Positions 32,109-40,490 of a stretch of DNA of 47,058 nt are shown here, one piece after another. The translations under genes were made by a program, and so were the position numbers. The notes beneath the pieces were generated by a model that saw only the letters and a list, made by a program, of their open reading frames with translations, was not told where the DNA came from and did no database searches. Location: the NCBI GenBank assembly GCA_038217425.1, contig JBBQPM010000035.1, positions 1 to 47,058 of the forward strand. Reading direction: 5' to 3'. The DNA comes from JAIEPT01 sp038217425 (GTDB lineage Bacteria > Planctomycetota > Planctomycetia > Gemmatales > Gemmataceae). The stretch's first letter is position 1. Each line of letters starts with the position of its first letter.

Positions 32109-33050
32109 ATGCTCGCGTTCCTCGCTCAACGCTGGTTCCTGCTTCTGCTCCTTCTCGGCGTCGGTACCGCGCTGGCCTGGCCAGCGCCCCTCGCGCTCGC
32201 CACCGGCTGGCTCCATCCCGGCGTCGTCATCGGCATCGCCCTGCTCATCATGGCCTGGACCATGCCGACGCAAAGCCTCCTCAGCGAACTCCGCCAACCC
32301 TGGCCCGCCCTCTGGGCCATGACCATCGGTTTTGGCTTCCTCCCCGCCGTCGGCTACCTCCTCGGCGGACTCTCCTCCGTCCCCGACCTGCGCGTCGGTC
32401 TGCTCCTCTCCGCCAGTGTCTCCTGCACGCTCGCCTCCTGCGTTCTGTGGACGCGCCTCGCCGGCGGCAACGAAGCGACCGCCCTGCTCACCGTGTTCGG
32501 CTGCACGCTGACGTCGTGGTTTGCCACACCCCTCTGGCTCTACGCCACCACCGACGTCGCCGTCGACCCCGGCTGGATGATGCTCGATCTCGTCGTCATC
32601 CTCGTGCTCCCGGTTCTCGCGGGACAAATGCTACGCGGGCCCGCCGTCGGCAAACACCTGGCGACCCGCTACAAGACCGCGCTCAGCGCGCTGGCGCAGA
32701 TTTTCGTGCTGTCGATCGTCGTCAAGGCGGCCGCCGGCGTGGGCCTGAAACTCCAGGAACAAAGCGAATCGCTCACCCCGGAGACGCTCGCGCTCAGCGC
32801 CAGCCTGGCCGCGGGGTTGCATCTGCTCGCGCTGTTCTTCGGGAAGTGGTCCAGTGATCGGCTCGGCTTCGACCGGGCACGCGGCATCGCCGTCGCCTTC
32901 TCCGGCAGTCAAAAGACGCTCCCCATCTCGCTCTGGCTCTTCGAGCAGTACTACCGCCAAGACTTCCCGCTGGCGATCATTCCGCTGCTCTTTTTCCACG
33001 TGGGCCAGTTGATCCTGGACACGTTCATCGCCGCCCGCTGGAGGCGATAA
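32109..33050 (+). CDS. Bile acid:sodium symporter-like membrane protein (SBF-like)
   Basis: 313 aa from ATG 32109; a TTG at 32094 would add five residues. About nine or ten hydrophobic spans: FLLLLLLGVGTALAWPAPLA, VVIGIALLIMAWTMPT, 'LWAMTIGFGFLPAVGYLLGG', LSASVSCTLASCVLWTRLAG, and later AGLHLLALFFG and LAIIPLLFFHVGQLILDTFI. The helix-break signatures of the SBF family are present: SCTLASCVLWTRLAGGNEAT and AVAFSGSQKTLPISLWLF, which form the substrate and sodium sites in relatives. Likely a secondary transporter of organic anions in the inner membrane; substrate unknown. Confidence 0.85.
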   Translation: MLAFLAQRWFLLLLLLGVGTALAWPAPLALATGWLHPGVVIGIALLIMAWTMPTQSLLSELRQPWPALWAMTIGFGFLPAVGYLLGGLSSVPDLRVGLLLSASVSCTLASCVLWTRLAGGNEATALLTVFGCTLTSWFATPLWLYATTDVAVDPGWMMLDLVVILVLPVLAGQMLRGPAVGKHLATRYKTALSALAQIFVLSIVVKAAAGVGLKLQEQSESLTPETLALSASLAAGLHLLALFFGKWSSDRLGFDRARGIAVAFSGSQKTLPISLWLFEQYYRQDFPLAIIPLLFFHVGQLILDTFIAARWRR

Positions 33051-33056
33051 CCGCAC

Positions 33057-33085
33057 TTGACAGAACCGCCGACCCATCCTATCGT
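33057..33085 (+). promoter_or_regulatory. Sigma70-type promoter for the FlgI-like lipoprotein gene
   Basis: TTGACA (33057-33062, perfect), 17-nt spacer, TATCGT (33080-33085); start codon 30 nt beyond. Confidence 0.6.
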
Positions 33086-33115
33086 CCCGCCCTCGTACTT
33101 TTGGGGGATTGTTCC

Positions 33116-34900
33116 ATGCGCTCCTCGCTCGCCGCTCTCGTTCTCTTCGGCCTGGTCGGCTGCCATTCGCTGACTCCCGAGGCGCGCTCCAAGCTCGACG
33201 AAGAAATGGCCCGTGACAAGGACCTCGAAGTCCGCACCGTCGGCGACGTCACCGAACTCTCCAGCGCCAACCCCTGGCAGATCAGCGGCGTCGGCCTCGT
33301 CGTCGGTCTCGACGGCACCGGCCATTCCCCCCCCGGCTCCTGGCGCGAAAAGCTCGAGTCCAGCCTCCGCACCCGCAATATCCCCAACATTAAGTCGTTG
33401 CTCGACAATCCCAACCACGCCCTCGTCCTCGTCAACGGCTTCATCCTCCCAGGTTACCGCAAAAGCGAACTCTTCGACGTCACCGTCTCGCTCCCCCAGG
33501 GTAGCAAGGCGACCAGCCTCAAAGGGGGCTTCCTGCAAGAATGTTCGCTCGAAAACTTCGAGATGGCCAACAAGATCAACCCCGAAAAAAGCGGGCTCAT
33601 CAAGGGACACGTCCTCGCCCGCGCCCAGGGGCCGCTCGTCGTCGGCCTCGGCAGCGATGAAGATATCGACCTGCGCCGCGGCAAAATCTGGCAAGGCGGC
33701 GTCAGCCTCGTCGATCGACCCTTCTTCTTCGCCATGACCAAGGACGAAAAGTCCGCCCGCGTCGCCAATGCCGTCGCCGAACGCATCAATCTCATGTTCC
33801 AGGACGATCCCAAGAAACAACAACTCGTCCGCGAAAACATGCGGCTCCTCTTGCTCGACGACGTCACCCACCAGCTCAACGAAAAGTTCGAACTGACCGG
33901 CATGCGTTCGCGCCTGGCGGCGCCCGTCACCCCCGACGTCATCAGCGTCTCCGTTCCCTACGCCTACCGCTACAATCCGGAACGTTACCTGCGCGTGGCC
34001 CGGCTCCTGCCGCTGCGCGAGGATCCCGCCCAGCTCGCCAAGTATCGCCAACGTCTGAGCAAGATGCTGCTGGACCCCGCAGACGCGCTGCGCGCCGCCC
34101 TTCGGCTCGAAGCGCTCGGCAAGGACAGCGTGCCGATCTTGCGCACTGGCCTGGCGAGTCCGAATCCCTTCGTCCGCTTTGCCGCGGGCGAATCGCTGAC
34201 CTACCTCGGCTCGACCGCGGGCATCGAGCAACTCTCGAAGTTGGCCGTGCAGTATCCGCCGCTGCGTTCCTACGTGCTCGTCGCGATGGCGGGACTCGAC
34301 GAGGGCCTGTGCCGAAACAAGCTGAACGAGATGGTCGCCACCGACGATCCGCAACTCCGCATCGGCGCCTTCACGGCGCTTCGGCTCATGCTGACCGACG
34401 ATCTCGACGTGCTCGCCTCGGTCAAGAATCGCAAGCGCGTGCAGACGCTGCACGAAGAAAAGCTGCGCGATCTTGGCGGCGAGAATCTCGATATCTTTTG
34501 GCTGCATCAGGTGGCGCCCAACTCCGCGCCGCTGGTGCAGTATTCGATCACCCGCCGAGCCGAGGTTGTGATCTTCGGCCACGACGTTCGGCTCGTCGCG
34601 CCGGTGCACTTGATCGTGAATCGAGAGTTCTCGATCGTGGCCGAGGAAGGTTCGCAGGCACTGACGATCACGCGCGTGTCCGACGAGGGGAAGGTGCAGC
34701 AGAAGTGCAGCCTGGAGTTGGCCGAGGCGCTGCGGACGCTCAGGTCGCTGGGCGCCGAATACGCGGACATCGTCGAGTTTTTACGGCTCGTGGAGAGCGA
34801 CCGCGTGCTGAACTGCCCGATCAGCGTGAATCAGCCGCCGGTGATGCTCACGATCGAGGAGTTGTACGAGCTGGGGAAGGATCCGAAGATGTTTCGGTAA
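33116..34900 (+). CDS. FlgI-like (flagellar P-ring-type) domain lipoprotein with HEAT-like region
   Basis: 594 aa. ATG 33116 gives the lipoprotein signal MRSSLAALVLFGLVGC (lipidated C16); the ATG five codons upstream is less suitable. Residues about 40-290 resemble FlgI, with the signature QISGVGLVVGLDGTG (56-70), then ALVLVNGFILPGYRKSELFD, 'VTVSLPQGSKATSLKGGFL', and 'PFFFAMTKDEKSARVANAVAE'. Residues about 300-420 are helical repeats of HEAT type (FVRFAAGESLTYLGSTAGIE), and the C-terminal part is beta-rich (AEVVIFGHDVRLVAPVHLIV). True FlgI is not lipidated and has no HEAT region. No flagellar gene is nearby. So it may be an envelope ring or scaffold protein rather than a P-ring. A family I palindrome follows the stop. 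Confidence 0.82.
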   Translation: MRSSLAALVLFGLVGCHSLTPEARSKLDEEMARDKDLEVRTVGDVTELSSANPWQISGVGLVVGLDGTGHSPPGSWREKLESSLRTRNIPNIKSLLDNPNHALVLVNGFILPGYRKSELFDVTVSLPQGSKATSLKGGFLQECSLENFEMANKINPEKSGLIKGHVLARAQGPLVVGLGSDEDIDLRRGKIWQGGVSLVDRPFFFAMTKDEKSARVANAVAERINLMFQDDPKKQQLVRENMRLLLLDDVTHQLNEKFELTGMRSRLAAPVTPDVISVSVPYAYRYNPERYLRVARLLPLREDPAQLAKYRQRLSKMLLDPADALRAALRLEALGKDSVPILRTGLASPNPFVRFAAGESLTYLGSTAGIEQLSKLAVQYPPLRSYVLVAMAGLDEGLCRNKLNEMVATDDPQLRIGAFTALRLMLTDDLDVLASVKNRKRVQTLHEEKLRDLGGENLDIFWLHQVAPNSAPLVQYSITRRAEVVIFGHDVRLVAPVHLIVNREFSIVAEEGSQALTITRVSDEGKVQQKCSLELAEALRTLRSLGAEYADIVEFLRLVESDRVLNCPISVNQPPVMLTIEELYELGKDPKMFR

Positions 34901-34905
34901 GAAAA

Positions 34906-34959
34906 GGAGCCCGCAGCGCAAGCAAGGGTTGGGTGACCATTGCATGCGCTGCGGGCTCC
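34906..34959. repeat. Palindromic repeat family I, copy 1
   Basis: Arms of 20 nt (34906-34925 and 34940-34959) with one mismatch, core GGAGCCCGCAGCGCAAGCAA, loop 14 nt. It begins five bases after the stop of the FlgI-like gene. Other copies: 40983-41026 and 45251-45305. Confidence 0.9.
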
Positions 34960-35068
34960 CCGCTGAATTCACAGAATCGCCTTGACAGCGCCGGGGAAAC
35001 TTGAGAGTTGTGGAGTATGAGCCTTCCGAGCGAAAGGAAGGTGCGCCCTTCTCGAGGTTCTTTACGCC

Positions 35069-35374
35069 ATGATGCATTTCACCTGCGATCTGTGCGGTCA
35101 GGTCATTCATCCGCAGGAAGATCAGCGGTACGTCGTGAAGATCGACGTGTTCCCTTCGGGCAACCCGGCTCAACTCACCGATGCCGACCTCCAGGACGAT
35201 CACATGGAGGAAGTCAGCGCGATCTTGCAGCAGATCGAGGAGGGTCAGGCGCTGGATCTGCCGGCTCCGACGCAGCATTTCCGTTTCGATTTATGCTGCG
35301 AGTGCCACAAGAAGTTCGTGCGGCGACCGCTGGGCCGAGAGTCGGCGAACAAGCTGAGTTTTAGCCAGAATTGA
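35069..35374 (+). CDS. Small zinc-ribbon-like conserved protein
   Basis: 101 aa (or 100 from the second ATG at 35072); GAGG lies about 11 nt upstream. Two cysteine clusters, CDLC at C6/C9 near the start and DLCCECH at C76/C77/C79/H80 near the end, could bind one zinc in a treble-clef or ribbon. The middle is acidic and helical (DDHMEEVSAILQQIEEGQ). I have no family name. It ends 7 nt before the start of the YhaM-like gene, with the same orientation and a Shine-Dalgarno overlapping its own end, so the two are probably translated together, and the protein may support RNA or nucleotide handling. Confidence 0.75.
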   Translation: MMHFTCDLCGQVIHPQEDQRYVVKIDVFPSGNPAQLTDADLQDDHMEEVSAILQQIEEGQALDLPAPTQHFRFDLCCECHKKFVRRPLGRESANKLSFSQN

Positions 35375-35381
35375 GGCGGTC

Positions 35382-36431
35382 GTGCCGAAGACGAAACCGC
35401 CGGTGCTGCGTCTGGGGGAGCTGACGCCGGGCCAGTCCGGAGATTTCTTCGCCCTCCTCGCGGAACGGACCGCCGCCGCTCGCAAGGATGGCAAACCGTA
35501 CTTCATCTGCAAGTTTCAGGACGCCCTGCGCCAGGCCACTCTCATGGTCTGGAGCGACGGGCCCTGGTTTGCCGCGTGCCAGGCCGACTGGGTCGAGGGG
35601 ACCTTCTACAAGCTCCGCGCCCAGTACGAAGAACATCCGACCTACGGCCCGCAGCTCGATCTGGAAGCCATTCGCGCCGTCACGGACGACGATAAATCAG
35701 ACGGCTTCGATCCGCTGAACTTCGTGCCGCACTCCGCGTTCGACGTCGAGGCGATGTACCAGGAACTCTGGATGCTCGCCGAGACGATGATCCAGGACGT
35801 GCCGCTGCGTCGTCTGGTACTGACGCTCTTGACGCGGACTGCGAAGAAGCTGAAGGTACTGCCGGCGTCGCCGCGACATTTCTATCCGTTCGCGGGGGGC
35901 CTGCTGGAGCATATTCTGTCGGTGACGCATTCCTGCATGCATCTGGTCGACAAGTATCGTGCGCATTATCCGGACATGGATCCGCCGCTCAACCGCGACG
36001 TGGTCGTCGCCGCCGCGATCTGCCATGATTTGGGCCGTACGGTGGAGTTGGAGGGCGAGATTGTCCGCGTGCGTAAATCGGTCGACGGCGAATTTTTCGG
36101 ACACATCCAGCTGAGCCGCGACCTGGTGCGCGACGCCGCCCGCGATTTAGGAGACGTCGATCCGGACCTCGTTCGGCTGCTGGAGCACGTCGTCCTGACG
36201 CATCTTACGTTGCCGGAATGGGGTTCGCCGCGACTGCCGCTCGCGCCGGAGGTCTTGATCCTGCACCACGCGGACGACCTGGACGCCAAGCTGGAGATGT
36301 ACGTACGCTGTTTGTCGAAGGACACGCAGTCGGGGAATTTCACGGCCCGCGATCCGGTGCTGGGGAAGAGTTTGTACAAGGGGTATCGGCCCAAGGAGCC
36401 GCCGGCGGCAGAGGACGCGTCCGCGGAATGA
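35382..36431 (+). CDS. YhaM-like 3'-5' exoribonuclease/HD-domain phosphohydrolase
   Basis: 349 aa from GTG 35382, preceded by GAGG 5-6 nt upstream. The N-terminal 100 residues form an OB-fold nucleic-acid-binding domain (PYFICKFQDALRQATLMVWS). The HD domain follows: H177 in AGGLLEHILSV, H215/D216 in ICHDLGR, and HHADDLDAK at 295-303 complete the metal site. This OB-HD order is that of YhaM/CBF1, a 3'-5' exonuclease that degrades short RNA and single-stranded DNA. Length is slightly above the usual 310-320. The start follows 7 nt after the stop of the small Zn-ribbon gene. Confidence 0.88.
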   Translation: MPKTKPPVLRLGELTPGQSGDFFALLAERTAAARKDGKPYFICKFQDALRQATLMVWSDGPWFAACQADWVEGTFYKLRAQYEEHPTYGPQLDLEAIRAVTDDDKSDGFDPLNFVPHSAFDVEAMYQELWMLAETMIQDVPLRRLVLTLLTRTAKKLKVLPASPRHFYPFAGGLLEHILSVTHSCMHLVDKYRAHYPDMDPPLNRDVVVAAAICHDLGRTVELEGEIVRVRKSVDGEFFGHIQLSRDLVRDAARDLGDVDPDLVRLLEHVVLTHLTLPEWGSPRLPLAPEVLILHHADDLDAKLEMYVRCLSKDTQSGNFTARDPVLGKSLYKGYRPKEPPAAEDASAE

Positions 36432-36439
36432 GCAGCGGA

Positions 36440-36469
36440 TGGACAGAACCCGAACGCATGCTGTAGAAT
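36440..36469 (+). promoter_or_regulatory. Sigma70-type promoter for the Zn-ribbon membrane protein gene
   Basis: TGGACA (36440-36445), 18-nt spacer, TAGAAT (36464-36469). It predicts a 5' leader of about 135 nt that contains the family J hairpin (36503-36598). Confidence 0.6.
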
Positions 36470-36502
36470 ACTCATCAACATTCGAGTGTTTACGGAGAAA
36501 AC

Positions 36503-36598
36503 GTTTAGCCGCCGACTCCTGTCGGCGCGAACAGGTGCTGATGTAAGTCAGGTTCTCCGTCGGCCCACTTCCGCGCCGACGGGAGTCGGCGGCTAAAC
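36503..36598. repeat. Palindromic repeat family J, copy 1 (in 5' leader)
   Basis: Arms of 27 nt (36503-36529 and 36572-36598) with one mismatch, core TTTAGCCGCCGACTCCTGTC, loop 42 nt. It ends 12 nt before the ATG at 36611, overlapping or closely bordering the ribosome-binding region, so it could hinder translation. Confidence 0.9.
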
Positions 36599-36610
36599 CA
36601 GGAAGCGTCC

Positions 36611-37909
36611 ATGGCGATGTGTCCGGAATGTGGGTTTACGTTTGCGTATCGGCTACCGCCGGAGGGAGCGCCGCGCAAGCGGGTGCGCTGTCCCGATTGT
36701 CAGGCGCCGATCGTGCCGCAAGCGGAGCCGGCGCCGGGCAAGCCGATGAAGCCCAAGCCGGCGGCCGCAGTCGCTGCCAAACCGACGGCGAAAACCCCGC
36801 CCGTACCCGCCGCGCCCCCCGCGCCCGAACCTCCCAAGGAAGAAGTGTTCGGCTTCGCCGACGCCCCCCCGGAATCGGCTCCTCCCCCAGAGCCCGTCAA
36901 AAAGGGCAAGAAAGACAAGAAAGACAAGCCCGAACCCAAAAGCCTCGCGCCCAAGCTCGGCAAAGCTGAAATCAAAATCAAGATCCGCAATATCGGCGAT
37001 CTCGACGTCTGGCGCCATATCCATCTCGCATTCCTTCTCCTGGGCATCGGCGCCCTCATCGGCATGATCGGCCCCGTGCTCCAGGCCGTCGCCCTCTTGC
37101 TCGCCTATCTCAACGGACCCGAATACAGCACCACCACGCTCCTGAGCCTCTATGACGCCGGCGATGATACCCCCATGGCCATCGGACAATACGAGGCGCT
37201 CGACCAGATCACCTTCGCCCTCACCTACATCTACGGCTCCGAATACGTCGGCACGTGCCGAACCCTCCTCATTCTCGGCTCCGTCGCCGGGTTCATCCAG
37301 CTCGGCTTGTGGATGACTGCCTATGTCTTCGCGTTTTTCGGAGCGCCCGAACGCTACGCCGCGAGCAAGCAACCGTTCACTTTGATGGGCATCGGCTTCG
37401 TCAACTTTCTGCTGCTGCTGCTGCTCATCTTCCTCCCCCTGATCGCCGTGTTTCGCACCGGCATCGTACCGCTCCTGGGACCGGAGATGGCGCTGTGCAA
37501 TTCGGGTTTGGGCCGAAAGCTCCCCCTGCACGTCTTCTGGTCCCCGACGCCGGCGCTGGATACGTGGATCTCGCTCATCGCCCTGACATTTCGCTATCTC
37601 GAGCCGATGCTCATCGGCGTCTGGATGTGGACGATCGGCATGAACCTGCGCGAGGAGGAAGTCTCCAACCGCGGCATCGCCCTCATGAACCTCGCGGGCG
37701 GCGTCCTCTTTCTCGTGCTCTGCTACTACATGGTCGCGCTGAGCGGCACGTCCGGAGTGCTGGTCGGGCTCCTGCGTTTCTTGTACTTATTGTGGTTCGC
37801 GTTCCAGTTTGGCATGTTCCTGCTCTGCTTCCAGGGATGCATGGCGAGCCGAGAGGTGATGCGAAAGTATCTGAACGCGGACGCCAAACCCGAAACGGAC
37901 GATGATTAG
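36611..37909 (+). CDS. Zinc-ribbon membrane protein with Pro/Ala/Lys-rich linker
   Basis: 432 aa. The N-terminus has a CxxC...CxxC ribbon (C4, C7, C27, C30: MCPECGFTFAY and VRCPDC). Residues about 35-125 are a low-complexity Pro/Ala/Lys linker. The C-terminal 300 residues contain about seven hydrophobic spans (HLAFLLLGIGALIGMIGPVL, FVNFLLLLLLIFLPLIAVF, GVLFLVLCYYMVALSGTSGV, LLWFAFQFGMFLLCFQGCMA). This build, a cytoplasmic zinc finger tethered to a membrane domain, is common in Planctomycetes, but no function is known. The same palindrome family lies on both sides, the downstream copy sharing the last base of the stop codon. Confidence 0.78.
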   Translation: MAMCPECGFTFAYRLPPEGAPRKRVRCPDCQAPIVPQAEPAPGKPMKPKPAAAVAAKPTAKTPPVPAAPPAPEPPKEEVFGFADAPPESAPPPEPVKKGKKDKKDKPEPKSLAPKLGKAEIKIKIRNIGDLDVWRHIHLAFLLLGIGALIGMIGPVLQAVALLLAYLNGPEYSTTTLLSLYDAGDDTPMAIGQYEALDQITFALTYIYGSEYVGTCRTLLILGSVAGFIQLGLWMTAYVFAFFGAPERYAASKQPFTLMGIGFVNFLLLLLLIFLPLIAVFRTGIVPLLGPEMALCNSGLGRKLPLHVFWSPTPALDTWISLIALTFRYLEPMLIGVWMWTIGMNLREEEVSNRGIALMNLAGGVLFLVLCYYMVALSGTSGVLVGLLRFLYLLWFAFQFGMFLLCFQGCMASREVMRKYLNADAKPETDDD

Positions 37910-38004
37910 TTTAGCCGCCGACTCCTGTCGGCGCGAACCGGCGCCGATGAGGATCATGTTGGCGGTCTGCATACGTCCGCGCCGACAGGAGTCGGCGGCT
38001 AAAC
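37909..38004. repeat. Palindromic repeat family J, copy 2
   Basis: Perfect 27-nt arms (37909-37935 and 37978-38004), loop 42 nt, same arms as 36503-36598 but a different loop. The first base is the last base of the TAG of the gene before it. It lies 34 nt upstream of the amidohydrolase gene. Confidence 0.93.
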
Positions 38005-38038
38005 GTAGGATATTCGGTCTAAACCCAAGGAGCCTGTC

Positions 38039-38968
38039 ATGCAGCGTCGCGATTTTCTCAAAGCCACCGGAGCCGTCATGTCCACGCTTGCCGCCGATTC
38101 GCTGACCGCGCAAGAGCCCGCCCTGCCGATCGTTGATCCTCACGTGCATCTGTGGGATCTCAGCAAATTCACCTTGCCCTGGATCGCCAAGGATTCGCCC
38201 TACAATCGCAGCTTCGTGATGAAGGATTATCTCGACGCGATCGCCGGGACGGGCGTGGTGAAGGGCGTGTACATGGAGGTCGACGTCGAGCCCAAGCAGC
38301 AGACGGAGGAGGCGAACTACGTGCTCGACATCTGCCGGCGCAACGACACGCCGCTAAAGGCCGCGGTGATTTCCGGCCGCCCCGCCGCGGACGACTTCGG
38401 CAAGTATCTCGACCAGTTCAAGGAGAACAAGTTCCTGAAGGGCGTGCGTCAGGTATTGCATTCCCCGGCAACGCCGGCAGGGTTCGGCGTGCAGGCGAAC
38501 TTCATCCGCGGCGTACGGCTCCTGGGCGAACGCGGGCTCTGCTTCGATCTGTGCATGAGGCCCGCCGATCTCGCCGACGCCATCAAACTCGCGGACGCCT
38601 GCAAGGGGACCCGCTTCGTCCTCGACCATTGCGGCAACGGCGACATCTACGCCAAGGACCGCGCCCAGTGGCAGCGCGACATGACCGCTTTGGCCAAACT
38701 CGAGAACGTCGTCTGCAAAATCTCCGGCATCGTGGTGCAAGCCCGACGCGGCTGGCGGCCCGACGATCTGGCCCCGGTCATCAACCATTCGCTCAACGCC
38801 TTCGGCCCCGAACGCGTGATGTTCGCCGGCGATTGGCCCGTCTGCACCAAGGAATCGACCTATCGGCAATGGGTCGACGCCCTCAAAACCATCGTCGCCA
38901 ATCGACCGCTGGCGCACCAGCGGAAGCTATTCCACGACAACGCCGTCCGCTTCTACGGGCTGGCGTAA
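38039..38968 (+). CDS. Tat-exported amidohydrolase-family protein (amidohydrolase_2)
   Basis: 309 aa. ATG 38039 has AAGGAG 7 nt upstream; MQRRDFLKATGAVMSTLAAD is a twin-arginine signal. The metal-dependent TIM-barrel hydrolase motifs are present: VDPHVHLWD (HxH metal site), GVVKGVYMEVD, FVLDHCGNGD with a metal-ligand His, and VMFAGDWPVC whose Asp is the usual catalytic base. Relatives act on lactones or aromatic acids (2-pyrone-4,6-dicarboxylate lactonase type), but the exported planctomycete members have no tested substrate. The stop is 8 nt from the inferred 3' end of the group II intron. Confidence 0.9.
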   Translation: MQRRDFLKATGAVMSTLAADSLTAQEPALPIVDPHVHLWDLSKFTLPWIAKDSPYNRSFVMKDYLDAIAGTGVVKGVYMEVDVEPKQQTEEANYVLDICRRNDTPLKAAVISGRPAADDFGKYLDQFKENKFLKGVRQVLHSPATPAGFGVQANFIRGVRLLGERGLCFDLCMRPADLADAIKLADACKGTRFVLDHCGNGDIYAKDRAQWQRDMTALAKLENVVCKISGIVVQARRGWRPDDLAPVINHSLNAFGPERVMFAGDWPVCTKESTYRQWVDALKTIVANRPLAHQRKLFHDNAVRFYGLA

Positions 38969-39087
38969 ATCCCGGAGTAGAGTCGAGAGGTAGCGCGGCA
39001 GTTTAGGTGAGCCATGCGTGTTGCCGGCACTTTTGGCGGCCGGCGCCAGAATATCTCACCATGCTCCGTTTCTACCTCCCGCTCATC

Positions 39088-39120
39088 GAACCGGACAAGC
39101 GGATCTCCCGCATCCGGCTC
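39088..39120 (-). ncRNA. Group II intron domain V
   Basis: 33 nt beginning GAGCCGGATGCGG and ending GTCCGGTTC on the minus strand. An 8-bp basal helix (one G-U pair), an upper GCGG/CCGC stem with a GAGAT loop, and a 3' bulge fit domain V; AGC at bases 2-4 is the catalytic triad. Confidence 0.88.
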
Positions 39121-39131
39121 TCCGACCAGAG

Positions 39132-40490
39132 TCATGTTGTCGCCCACAGAGGGAGACGACGCACGCAGCGAATCAGGTTCGCAAGCCCCCACCGCTCGTC
39201 GAGCTGCATGTCGGGATATTGCGCTCCGTGGCCCGCTTTTTCCTTATGCTTGCGCCGCAGCCACCAGCGCAGCCGTCGGCAGGCGTGCTGTTGCACGTCG
39301 TGCCAGGCTGCCGTAACGTAACCGAGACGAAAGTAGTTCGCCCAGCCGACCAGCATCTGGTTCAGCTTGGCCACTTGCTCCCCCTCCGTTCGATTCGTCG
39401 TTTGTCGGCCCGTCTCCGCGCTGATCTTGTCGCAGATCGCTTGGACTTTCTTCGTCGCAGGCGCCGGAGCTAAATACGCCCGGCCCGTCTTCCACGAAGT
39501 GTGCCGACCAAACCTGAAACCCAAGAACGTAAACGTTTCCGCGGGCAACGAGCACTTCCGCGTCTTCTTCTCGTTCACCGTCAATTTCAGCTTCCCCATC
39601 ATGGCCCGCATCGCGGTCAGCGCCTCCTCGGCGTGGCCGCGCGTCAGGATCACGAAGTCGTCCGCATAGTTGACGATGTGCGCATCCAAACGCTGCTCGT
39701 GCCCCAGCGCCTTCCAACCCAGCACGAACCTCCGCATATACAGATTCGCCAGGAGCGGCGACAAAACCCCTCCTTGCGGCGTGCCGCGATGCTCGTCCTT
39801 GTTGCGCGTCGTCCGACTCGTCCGCCCCAACTCGTCGGTTTCCTCGACCGGCGCTTCCAGCCACATCTTCATCAGATGCAGCATAGGCCGATCGCTGACC
39901 CGACGCGCCACCGACTTCATCAGCTCGGCGTGCGGAATGCTGTCGAAGTAACCGCTCAAGTCCGCATCCACGACTTCAGTATAGCCCAGGTCCAGCCAGG
40001 ACTGCACCTCGCGTAACGCATCGTGCGCGCTACGCTCGGCCCGGTAAGCATACTGTTCCGGCTGCAGGTCCGCCTCGAAGATCGGCTCCAAGACCAGCAC
40101 CGCAGCCATTTGCACCACGCGGTCGCGGATCGTCGGAATCCCCAGCGGACGCTGAGCGCCGTCCGCCTTCGGTATCCAAACCCGCCGCACCGCCTGGGGA
40201 CGATACGTCTTCGCCCTCAGTTCCTGCGCCAGTTCTTCGAGCCAACGCTTCACCCCGTACGCACCGATGGCCGCAAACGTCTGGCCGTCCACGCCCGCTG
40301 CGCCCTGGTTGGCCTCGCAACGCTGATACGCGACGATCAAAACATCCTCACGCCACACCTTGTCGTACAGAAAGTGGAAACGAAGGTCCCAAGACTCCTT
40401 CGCTTTCGCATGCAGTGAGTCCTTTAGCTTCTGAACCTTCTCGTGCGAAGTTGCTAGATCCTTTAAAGGAACGATCTCCCGGCTCTCCAC
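39132..40490 (-). CDS. ltrA: Group II intron reverse transcriptase/maturase
   Basis: 452 aa from GTG 40490, with AGAGGAG about 9 nt upstream. Fingers-palm motifs are complete: ANQGAAGVDGQTF (RT1 region), RVWIPKADGAQRPLGIPTIR, QYAYRAERSAHDAL, VVDADLSGYFDSIPH (first Asp), HRGTPQGGVLSPLLANLYMR and the catalytic YADD at 275-278 followed by FLGFRFG. The C-terminal maturase (X) domain is present: LNQMLVGWANYFRLGY and 'WWLRRKHK'. There is no HNH endonuclease domain, as expected for class C and related introns. The frame is intact. It splices its own intron RNA and copies it into DNA targets. Confidence 0.95.
   Translation of the reverse strand: MESREIVPLKDLATSHEKVQKLKDSLHAKAKESWDLRFHFLYDKVWREDVLIVAYQRCEANQGAAGVDGQTFAAIGAYGVKRWLEELAQELRAKTYRPQAVRRVWIPKADGAQRPLGIPTIRDRVVQMAAVLVLEPIFEADLQPEQYAYRAERSAHDALREVQSWLDLGYTEVVDADLSGYFDSIPHAELMKSVARRVSDRPMLHLMKMWLEAPVEETDELGRTSRTTRNKDEHRGTPQGGVLSPLLANLYMRRFVLGWKALGHEQRLDAHIVNYADDFVILTRGHAEEALTAMRAMMGKLKLTVNEKKTRKCSLPAETFTFLGFRFGRHTSWKTGRAYLAPAPATKKVQAICDKISAETGRQTTNRTEGEQVAKLNQMLVGWANYFRLGYVTAAWHDVQQHACRRLRWWLRRKHKEKAGHGAQYPDMQLDERWGLANLIRCVRRLPLWATT

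Noticed and set aside
33116..34900. Flagellar gene cluster
   Set aside because: Only one FlgI-like domain is present and it is lipidated; no other flagellar gene is in the window.
38953..39192. 79-codon minus-strand frame
   Set aside because: It overlaps domain V and the 3' end of the group II intron, which explains the sequence.
39132..40490. Diversity-generating retroelement
   Set aside because: The reverse transcriptase has a maturase domain and a group II intron domain V next to it; no template/variable repeat pair was seen.
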